A DNA stretch of 64,000 bases from Nereocystis luetkeana. Its lineage: Eukaryota > Sar > Phaeophyceae > Laminariales > Laminariaceae. The stretch's first letter is position 1, and the number at the start of each line of letters is the position of its first letter. The translations under genes were made by a program, and so were the position numbers. The DNA lies in contig JARUPZ010000024.1 in NCBI GenBank assembly GCA_031213475.1, positions 6,265,324 through 6,329,323 on the forward strand. The letters run 5' to 3'. Below, piece by piece: positions 20,921-31,200 of this stretch. The notes below the pieces were generated by a model, which was not told the origin of the DNA, ran no database searches, and worked only from the letters and a program-made list of their open reading frames with translations.

Positions 20921-21854
20921 ACAGTACGTGCTGTATGCCTGGTGTGTACGCACGTGGCCGCAGATGTTTTCCGTCGTTGTTAAACGAAATCACATTGCAG
21001 GTCCTGCCCCCCTCCCTGAAGAATGGTGCATGTGTCGAGGCTCTGTCTCTGGGAAGAGAGATGACCAGAAGTGGCACCTAAGTGCCTGTAAGGATCACCT
21101 ACAAAAAAGAATATAACGGACGGCGTGAAATAGGCGCCTATGTGGCCCTTACGGAAAGAAGGTTGATCTAAGAGATCAAGAGGAGAAGATAAGAAGAGGC
21201 TTGGAGAGGAGATGGAGAGAGGAGAGGAGATAATGAGTGGGTGTGGCCAAGACTTGATCGTCTACTGACAAGGCCCATGCTACGGGCAGATGTACTCTAC
21301 CGTAGTCTGTGCTTATCCCTGTAATCTTCTATACAACGTTCTAGTAACGTTCTAGCAACGTATCGGTACTGGTGGTGATGCATTGGATAAACAACATACT
21401 GTGCTACGAGTAAGGCAGACCCGATATCTATCCGCATGTTGTATTTACCCGAATGCTGCATCCAAACCAAATATACCTGTATGCTCGTATTCGTGTGTGG
21501 TGACTGCAAACATCAAAATAGATTCGCGTGGATCTCAAACGTCCATATGCTAACGCCCCAGGGTCTTTGTTTCGCAGCATGTTGTACAATTATATATGTA
21601 TATATAGACATTGCTTAAGGGCGCATGCACGTATTGGTTTTATGCACCACTTGATCCTTTGATAAAATTGCGATGACCCTTGCCGGTCATGCCGAGGGGT
21701 CCTATCACTGACGTCTAGACGATCTCGTGGGGAGTTGATATAGCTGTCTTCATAGAGCGGCCGAGAATACTGGCTGAGGCGGCAGGTGCCTAGGTAACGG
21801 TTACAGTGGTTGAAGTTCTCATCGCGTATACCTACGTGTGTGGTGTGTCTGCAG

Positions 21855-23431
21855 TCCCGATACAGCAGCACGAACGCCATACTGCTCGAATATGTGAACG
21901 CCCTTCCTCGTGCGGTTCTTCTGATGAAAGGTCGTGAAAAGGTAAAACATTACTTGAGTTCAGAAGGCGCGAAGCTCTTTGTCTCAAATTGGTTTGTTTC
22001 TGGACCCCCATGCTACAACACCGCAGCTCAGTAGAGCAACCACTACCGGGTAAACCGTTCGGAAGAAAAGAAAGAGGTAGGACCAAAACATATGATGCTC
22101 ACATTCAGACAGAAAATGCGGCGGGATCTTCCGCCGACACGGTCAACTTTCTCTAGATCGTTGCTCCAGATGACCACTCCTTCAATTCGGCAGCCCAAGC
22201 GCAGACAGCTCGTTATCGTATGCCTCAAGTGCTGACTGCTGTTGTGGACGCTCTGTTTGAACACCCGTGTTGCACCCTTATTGCTCGTGTCATTTACCTG
22301 CGTGCATCGCTTCACCGTATAGGAAGACCCCGACAGACCGGCCGTCGAGCTATACCCCGCGCTTGAGACCTCACTGGCGAAGTTTAGCGCCAGACTCGAA
22401 ACCGCACCGGACGATGCCCCCTCTTCCTCTCCCACATCCTCCATCTCGCCCATCTCCACCGTTTTCTTCTCTGTCCACTCTACGTCCTCCGACAAGGGCG
22501 TTGGCAATGGCCACGAGAGCGACACATCAGGTTTGACCCGCTACTTCAACGTGCGGGGTGGACCCGGGGAGCGTCACTCAGCATCATTCCGCCATTCTAC
22601 CGCGGACACCGCCACCAAGAATGCGGAAGCCGACACCCACGGGCCACCCTGCCTCCAACGCGGATCCCGACGATGTCTCCGAAAGTAGGAGCCCAGTCGC
22701 CAGCCCTGTCGCTAGAATCATCCCGGCCCCTACACCCCGTTCTATCCCCATCCCCACCATCGGCTCAACCCTTGCCTCAGGCACCCCAAGCACCGCAGGC
22801 AGCCCTACCTCCCGCTCCAGTCTGAGCTCGAGCACTGCCGCCGATTCAAGCAGTCCCAGTTCCAGCAACTCGAACAGCGGCAGCCCGGACAGCTTCGGCC
22901 ACGGTCACGACCAAACCAAAAACCGCAGCCTGACCCCAACCTCCGCTCACAAGCCCGACAGCCCCACCAGTCTCCACGGGGAATCGAACGACGATCAGGC
23001 AGACAGGCTCGCGAAGCAACAGCAACCGCGCCGGCTCGAAGCTCGTACTGCGAGTGGGAGAGGTGTTGAACCCGCCAGCTCTATCATCGAGTGACAAGTC
23101 GGTCCCGCGGCCTTCCGGGGATGGTTCTACCGTGTTCTGCACGGTCGTGGAAACGCCTCCAGGTATCACGGAACCCAAAGGAAGCGCACGGACTGTCACG
23201 ACGGTCATGGAGGACCCCGATTCCAGCTTTCTGAGACGAGAGGGAGGCGTCTTCCTAACCAGAATGACGTCGAGGAAGGAGAAGCGAGAGGGAGGCGTCT
23301 TGGCAAGCGGGAAGGGCAGGTGGAGTGCTTGGGCGTTGCTTCCGTGGCGACGGCAACATCTTCAGGCTGTTGAGAGGGCGAGGGGGCGTCTGGGTCAGGT
23401 TGCCTTGACACTCGATGACAGGGCCGGGGTG
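21855..23431 (+). pseudogene. Broken inverted copy of the 25.3-27.0 kb gene
   Basis: A clean exon at 21855-21941 (SRYSSTNAILLEYVNALPRA, then VLLMKGREK, donor gtaaaa) can join in phase to a second exon starting at 22323 after cgtatag. The second exon mirrors the minus-strand gene: DPDRPAVELYPALETSLAKF aligns with DPDRLTVELSRALKASLAEF, followed by a Ser/Pro-rich middle and VLRVGEVLNPPALSSSDKS. The donor gtgagt at 23432 is also kept. Relative to the other copy the frame shifts near 22630 and again near 23050, so this copy should not give the full protein unless the assembly is wrong. Similarity continues to about 23500. Confidence 0.7.
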
Positions 23432-23499
23432 GTGAGTCATGATTGAATGAAAATTCACTTTCACCACTACTGAAGGATTGTGACCTCGGCTGCAATAGT

Positions 23500-24120
23500 C
23501 AGTATGGTATGTCTCGTTTGAGGATTACAGACCGGAGTTCATTAAAGCTGCTAATATGCTTGAAAACGGTTCCCCCACAGCTTTGTAAAGACAATGGTAT
23601 ATATCGGGTAGCAATTATACTCTCGTTCAGGTTCCGATAGATAGAGCGGAGTAGCGTTGTCGCAAAAGAAGTCCGGGATTCGGTTCCCGCCAGACGTCGT
23701 ATTCCCTCCGTTCCTGCCGCGGGTAGAAAACGGGAAATCAAGTGGAGAGAGCCACGATACAGGAGCATTCGACCAGAGAGTCGCAAGTGGAGTGACCCAC
23801 TTGATGAGTAAACGCTCGCACGACTAGGGAGGGGGACGATATGAAGAAGAAACCAGGCGCTGATTAAGGGCCTGATTAACTCCGGAGGATTTTATCGGCG
23901 GCAGGCCGTATCGAGCCCAAATGAAAATTATTATTTTCGGAATATATAGGTTACACCACTGACATACTCAGTCAGCACTACTACTGCCAACGCAAGCGTC
24001 GTCCCCCAACCACGCAGTGGCCGTTGCTGTACAGACTGAGAAAGTAGCCCAGAGGTAGGTTTCACCTAAATAATCTTTAACAGACTCACCTTCGGCCGGC
24101 GACGGCGTCGTCGGCGGCAG
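23500..24120. other. No supported gene
   Basis: No clear exon. A counterpart of the last exon of the inverted partner (25296-25481) was looked for here and not found. Confidence 0.35.
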
Positions 24121-24235
24121 GAACAGAGGGGCGCGGGGACGGGTGGGCAGGAACATAACCCCTGCCGTCGTAGAGCAGTTCGCCGGGGTGTTCGATACCG
24201 TAGAAAACTTCTTTAGTGCTTGGGAAGCCGTTTGA
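24121..24235 (+). CDS. Possible last exon, unknown gene
   Basis: After a possible acceptor (gtcggcggcag) the frame reads RNITPAVVEQFAGVFDTVEN and FFSAWEAV, then TGA. The minus strand is also open here (GIEHPGELLYDGRGYVPAHP with a gtgagt donor), so the strand is not certain. Confidence 0.33.
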
Positions 24236-25295
24236 CCCTTTTACTACGGTAATTCATAGTGTATATACCTTACTGTGTCTACCTATTGTGTTTTCACGGA
24301 GGGAGTGCAGCCCTTAATGCCTACAGGTGGCCTATAGGGCTTGGAGGAGCTCTTCGGGTGTTTCGAGCCGCAAAGACACTTCGTATTGTGTACATTTTGC
24401 GTACGGGTGGGGGGGGAACGAACGGGGAAGGATTCAACGAGAGATTACGAAGTAATATGTGTTTCCCCCCATTCAGCTGAATCGCCTGTGGGTGGGATGT
24501 TGTCTGGTTGCAGGCCGGCTGTGAGGGATGTCGCCCACCAAGATGCTGTCGTTGATCATTTTCTTCCTTGTCGTTATATCGGCCTAGACAACCGCAGTGG
24601 TATGTCTTTACGACTTGGCGAAATTCCCCGCCTCTGATTGTTCGGTGGATCCCTTGTAAGGTGAGCGCCACCGATAACGGCTAGAGCGCGCCATTTACAG
24701 AAACCATTCCGCGAGGCCAAGGTAGGCTAGGTGGTTTGAAATGCAAGTGGCGAAACAAACTCCTTCAAGAGGAGTTGTTACTGGCTGCCTCCACTCTCGG
24801 CTAGACCCCCAGGCACACGACAGCGATGGATTGCGCCTATGCATCGATGTTCTTGGACGTGAGCCGTGGTGAACCTGATAACCATATCTTTAACGTGTGC
24901 AGACACGCTTATGAACTATAACAGTGCACAGGGCTACCGATGGTGCAATCTACCCGAGAGGTCGTGTGATCGTACCGTCTCAGGTCGCATATGGGTTGAC
25001 AGCAGGTAATTCGGCAGAAAGTACGATTGCACACGATACGTCCTCACCCTCACATGGTGTTTTATAGGGAGGCCCTACCCCCTGGTAAATAATGCCAACC
25101 ATAGGAACACCTACCAACGTACAAATATGAATTGACTTTCATCCAAACCCTCGAAAGCCAATATACCTAAAACAGCTATTGGACATTCGTCAGCCCCCCC
25201 TGCCCCCCCCTCTCCCCTATGCTCACGCGCCGAAGTATGAGGATCAAATCATGCGTACTCAAACATGTGCCACATCCAACAAAGCCATCACTCGA

Positions 25296-27001
25296 TCACT
25301 CGATCATGTCGGCGGTGACACCCCATATCCTTCTCTCGCCCAATTTGACCTCGAATCCTTCTTCGGAGACGTAGAGCTCGTAATCCTTGTTCTTGCGACG
25401 CCTCCATGGAAACCGGTTGACCCATTCGCGCTTGCTCGAGCCAGATCTCGCTACCACCCTCGTGCCGTCCACGGAAACTTCCTGCGTTGTTGCGTTTGTG
25501 TGTGGAAGACATAGAGGCATGAGGGGTAGGTTGAACGGTAAGGAGCATTGTCCTCTCGGAGTCGTACAACGCTCACGGAAGTTGGGTTCAAGGGGCCGTC
25601 TGTACGATTCAATGTTTTCCTAATGTTTGGCAGTAGCAGCATGACATCATGCGCGGGAGGGGACCACCGGTACGTACGTATGGCAACGCTACTCCGCCCC
25701 ATCGGAGCCTGAGCGTGAGCATGGTTGTTATATACTATTATTTCTAAAGCTGGTTGAGGCCCTTCTTCAAGCGTGCTTGCAGCTTTAACTCCGGTCTGTG
25801 CTCCAAAAACCAAGAAATACAATAGTGGTTGCATATTATACCCGAGGTCACAAGCTTCCCTTCAGTAGTGGTGAAAGATAATTTCCATTCGATCATGACT
25901 CACCACTCCTGCCCTGTCATCGAGTGTCATCTCAACCTGACCCAGACGCTCCCTCGCCCTCTCAACATCCTGAAGATGTTGCCGTCGCCACGGAAGCCAC
26001 GCCCAAGCACCCCCCCAGCCCTTCCTGCTTCCCGAGACGTCTCCCTCCCGCTTCTCCTTCCTCAACGCCATTCTGGCTAGGAAGACACGCCTCAGGCTGC
26101 TGGCATCGGAGTCCACCATGACCGTCGTGACAGTCCGTACGCCTCCTTCGGACTCCGTGACACCTGGAGGCGTTTCCACGACCTTGCGGAACACGATAGA
26201 ACCATCCTCGGCGGGCCACAAGATCGACCTACCACTCAATGACAGAGCTGACGGGTCCAACACCTCCCCCACTCGCAGGGCGAGCTTCGGGCCGGAAGCA
26301 CGGTTGCTGTTGCTTTGCGAGCCTGCCTGATCGTCGTTCGATCCCCCGTGGTGACTCCCAGGGCTGTCGGGCGTGTGAGCGGAGGCAGGGGTCGGGCTGT
26401 GGTTGTGGCTTTGGCCGTGACCGTGGCTGGAACTGTCCGGGCTGCGACTGTTCGAGTTGCTGGTACTGGGGCTGCCTGGATTGGTGGTAGTGCTTGGGCT
26501 CCGGCTGGAACCGGAAATAGGGCTGCCTGCGGTGCCGGGCGTGCCTGAGGTTTGGGTTGATCCGGGGTTGGGGATGGCGGTAGAAGAGGGTGTAGGGGCC
26601 GGGATGGTGTCAGCGATTGTGCTGGCGCCTGGGCTCCTTCTGCGGGTGATATCGTCGGGGTCGGCGTAGGAGGCAGTGTGGCGCACGGTGTCGTCTTCCG
26701 CATTCTTGGTAGAAGTGTCCGCGGGAGCATGGCGGAATGGTGCTGAGTGGCGTTCCCCGGGTCCACCCCGCATGTCGAAGTAGCTGGTCAAAAATGATGC
26801 GTCGCTCTCGCGGCCATTGCCCTCGCTCTTGTAGGAGGAAGCAGAGGAGTCAGAGGAGGAAAAGGTAGACGTAGGCGAGATAGAGGATGTGGGGGGAGAA
26901 GGGGGAGCATCGTCTGGTGCGGCTTCGAGTTTGGCGTGAAACTCCGCCAGAGAGGCTTTAAGCGCGCGGCTTAGCTCGACGGTCAGTCTGTCGGGATCGT
27001 C
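25296..27001 (-). CDS. Serine/proline-rich protein of unknown function, intact member of the inverted pair
   Basis: Main exon 27001-25904 (366 codons) follows an acceptor (accggacag). It ends at gcaggagtg|gtgagt and joins in phase to a last exon, 25481-25296, after aacaacgcag. The N-terminal block is DPDRLTVELSRALKASLAEF. A ~150-residue Ser/Pro/Thr/Gly linker follows (GTPGTAGSPISGSSRSPSTT). The third block, LALRVGEVLDPSALSLSGRS, leads to a basic stretch (RMALRKEKREG). After the splice comes EVSVDGTRVVARSGSSKREW, with KDYELYVSEEGFEVKLGERR, ending ADMIE. If the main exon is not spliced the frame ends at 25862. The gene probably starts in an upstream exon not identified here. I do not recognise the family; folded ends joined by a disordered linker are likely. 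Confidence 0.68.
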
Positions 27002-27518
27002 CTGTCCGGTGAAGCGGCATACGGACATACGTAACACGAGCAACAAGGGTAAAACACCGTTGTTTCAGCAGAAACTGTTAGACCCACAGTCTGCATACGA
27101 GCCATTCGAGTACAGCAGCCTGTCTGCCCTTCAACTGCAGTATATGATGAGTGGTCATCCGGAGCAACTATGTAGAGCATGCTACTTTACCGGCATAAGA
27201 CTCGGTCACCTTTGCTGACTAGCTATCAGTATCCTATGGTCTGTTATACTTTTCCAATTTTTCCTCCGTACGGTTTATCTGGCAGTAGTTACTTTGCTGA
27301 GCTGTAGCGTTGGAGTATGGGCATCCAAAAACAGACCTGGTTAGGAGAACCACAGCTTTGGGCATGCTGAACAATACATATATTTTACCTTTCATTCTAC
27401 GACCCGTTTTGTGGGATCATAGATGTTATAAATACGCACTAACTACGGATGTGTCGGGTGGCGTTAAGCGAACGACAGCTCCATGTCTGTTTTGGTTCAT
27501 TGCTACGTCACACAGTGG

Positions 27519-27626
27519 TATTACGGGGAGACCATAGTAAATAGGACCAAATATTGTTCTTAAAAAAACGTAAATATATACGTTTTTGAGTGTACCGTAG
27601 ATCCTAACTATGGTCCCCCGTAATAG
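27519..27626 (+). mobile_element. MITE family 1, copy 7
   Basis: The ends are tattacggggagaccatag and actatggtcccccgtaatag. The right half has lost a few bases (taggatcctaacta). It lies upstream of the minus-strand gene. Confidence 0.93.
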
Positions 27627-27734
27627 TGTATACCCACTATATTTTGATTGCTGTACACTAAACGAGAACGTTTGTGTTGTGTCAGGGGTAGACCGCGTTT
27701 TCATGGACATCATAGGATGTTAAGTCGCTGGGAA

Positions 27735-27960
27735 TCATGTCCAGGCGGAAATGGAGGACAGCCGAAACGACAGGAAGTTATGTTTCACTGAAAACGCTTT
27801 GGCAGACCTCTCTCTGCGGTACACGTGAAGTTCGTGGTAGATAAGCAAATCTCCCGTCGAAGGACGCATACACGTGATGGCACCGTACATGACATATTCC
27901 AACCGAGGGGGGTTCATCAAGACGACCGCACCAACGAGGTGTGTACAGAGCTCCGCAATA
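27735..27960 (-). CDS. Possible exon, unknown product
   Basis: One minus frame reads GAVVLMNPPRLEYVMYGAIT and CMRPSTGDLLIYHELHVYRR, which looks like real protein. No good acceptor was found for this frame. It may belong to the secreted-protein gene upstream or be independent. Confidence 0.28.
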
Positions 27961-28228
27961 CATCAGTGGTCCCTCCACAGCACCGGTTGCCCGCTATAGT
28001 GCCTGAGGGAATCACGTGGCAAATATACGATTGACCAGCGTGGCAGTGTGTGGAGTAGTGTCGTTTGCCGCTACAGTAGAAGAAGGCCGGTGTTGTTGGC
28101 TGGACCAGGTGCATACCGCAACGATGAAGCGACCATTCTTGTATGATAATTTCGTTTGTTATGTGGAGACTGTAAACACCAGAAACAAGTAGGTACGCGA
28201 CGACGAACTCAGCCGTTGCAAGCCTTAC

Positions 28229-31200
28229 CTGTTGAAAGCCACCCACGGCCTTCGCCTATGTGCTTGGCCGGGGAACGACGACAACACGAGCTCCTCACTG
28301 TCCTCACGACGCATTTTGATCAACCAGAGGACAACTCAGAATAACTGATAAGGGTCATCACAAGTGTATCAAATGATTGAAGAGTGAATAGAAAACGATG
28401 CCTGCATATGCCCTCGGCAATTTCCCTCTCTATATGTATGCCTTGCTGCGAAAGGGCCTGCAATGTGATTTCGATTCACCTCGGCAAATACATCTGCGAT
28501 CATTGACGTACATACCAGGCATCATGTACGTGGTACCAGGTATATGCCGCCTTCATATTAATAGCACATACCACTATACCGAAAATGCTATCTAGTACCG
28601 GTAGGGCCTAACGCATCACCTAAACGCATAGATTATAAACTTCGAGAAGTGCTCTTTGATGGTAGAGATGTGGGGGTTTTCCTGTCCCTGTCTGTCTCGT
28701 GCATGTACCCAACAGAGCAGAAGCAGCACACACTGATGGGCGACTGGGCTGACATACCAGCTCTTGTCCCGGTTCTGCCACCACGATGATCGAGTCGGCA
28801 TAGTGGCGGATCTGCTGCGCTGTGTCGACAGTTCCACCGTTCATCACACGAACAACACCGCCGTCGTCCTCCTGCCCGTTACATATTGCCAGTTGTAAGC
28901 AGGGAAAGTGAGTATTACGGGGGGCCATAGTTAATAGGACCAAATATTGTTAGTAAAAATGGTTAAACATATAGGTTTTTATGTGTACCATAGGTCCTGT
29001 TAACTATGGCCCCCCGTAATAGTAGTAGCAGTAGGAGTACTACACTATTGTATACTTATGAGGTAGCAGTAGTGTAGTAGCAGTAGAAGTAGCAATAGTA
29101 CGGTAGTAGCAGCAGTAGTATCGTACTGCAGTGAAGGAGCAGGAGTACTGTGGCAAGAGTCGTGTAAAAGTCGTAGGGACTAGCATTAGCAGCACGAGCT
29201 CATCGTTCCAGGGCGCCATAGGGATACATGCAGACGAGGATAAGACATCAGCTGCCCACAAGTTCAAGTACAACTGTGCTTCCCTTGTACATCCACATAA
29301 CGTACAGCGGAAGCAGACGCGCGGCGATCCATCTCAGGTTGCCGTTGAATCACAAAGAACACGCCAATAAAAAAAAAACTGCACTCACGAGGCTTCCATG
29401 CACGAGCCCCGGAATGGAACTGGCCGCCTCAAACGTGAGCTTGCCGGATACATCGAACAGAGGCACCGTCGAACCCTGCCATTGGAGACAGTCGTCGGGG
29501 TCTCTGTTAAAAACAAGAGGAAGTTCCAAACTGGGTCGGGGTAATTAGCTGAAAGGTATGCGTACGCTCAGCAGGTGTATAAGGCGTACACGTTTTGCGT
29601 TCTTCTGTGGATATTGGTTGAGTAGTACACACGTTTCGCGTTCTTGTTAGGTACCTACAAGATGGATGCTACAGTACTTTGGTGGGCGTCAGGGCTATTT
29701 CGAGCGCGTTAGGCTGCTTGCTGCCCCTCCTGCTCAATGTCGCAACAGAGTCAGGGCTTTTACCTCTTATGGGCCTACAGGCAGTAGCAGACATTCTCCA
29801 AAGAAAGGAGAAACAAAGGAGGAATACTAAGTACGACATGTAATGTCTGACAGCAATATAGCGCCCCATCAACGTCGGCGTCCTACCGACGGTGTTTATA
29901 CGTGTATCTTTTGCATCTCGTCCACGTATTATGCGTGTGGCATTTACCGATCACGGCAGATACGGCGGCCGATCGTGCGACGAGATGATGCATTCAAACG
30001 CGAGAGGATTCATATTATTAGAGGACAATTTTCACGACCACCTTGAACCTCTAGGCATACCCTATTAATAGTATCGAGTTTCATCGGGGAACGGCGGGGG
30101 GGGGGGGGGGGTGGGGGGGGGGCAGCCGCACTCCTTCATCTGCAGACGAAGGTAGAAACGAAGTGGCAGATAGATAGCGTTGCATGCCATCAAAATGTTG
30201 GAGATATCGGTGCCCAAATTAGTTTAGTTCTTGGTTGGTTCCGCTTTTTTTTCAACGGGGGGGGCGTGTGTTGCGGCGGTATGGTGTTGATTGACACTTT
30301 TGTAGGCACCGCGTTGTCGAGAGGATGGGAAGGGTATAGCTCAGGGCGTGTGGATTTTTGCAAGACGCGATTATGTCTCAAATGCGGAAGGAAACCCATG
30401 CTATTGTGCTGCCTTGGGGTAACTATATTTGTTTTTCGCGTTTTTAGGTTTTACATTACTTTTTTGTAATTTTCCCTTCCCCGAGTTGTCCCCAGTGTTT
30501 GTTGTTCCGCCCCCTTTTGAGGGGTTTCTTACCCTCCTCCCTCTCGTTGGTATTACTTCTGACGCTGTTGACTTCAGGACCTCCGACAGTCTATTTTTAT
30601 ATATAATAGTATATATATATATGCCCGATGCACAACCCCATTTATAGCTTAGATTTCTACTGTAATCCATCAATGTAATGGTGTTAAAAAATAAATAAAT
30701 GCATCGTTCGATCCAACGCTATTGATCAGTTTGGAACTTTTAGGACGACTGCAGTTGTCCCGTTTTGGGGGCAAACTACTTTAACTGTAGAATTTTAGTG
30801 GTTTGACAGACTATTTATAGTCGGTATAAGCGGTCGATGCTGCTCGTATTTACCACAGACTGCTCCGGCGGCCTGGAAGACGTTCTATTTTCTTTTTTGG
30901 CTGTGCGTCGGTTTACCTGTTGTTCCCCGTGGTTTTTAGTCTTGCTCTGTTTATATGTAGTGGTATCATTTCTTCAGCTCGTTATGTATTGCCTGCCACA
31001 CAATAACCCTAACGAGGGTACGTTTTTCTATTATTTTTTGTTTTTTCCTTCGGTTTGCTTTTTCTGTTTCTTTTTATTTCCTCCTCTCATAGGATGTGTA
31101 TGTCGGGCCTGTCGTATCCAGGGTGATGACATGGCATTGCATTGTTTACTTTCACTTACTGCATATAAAATATAGTATCTTTGTGGCTTAGTTTTGTGGC

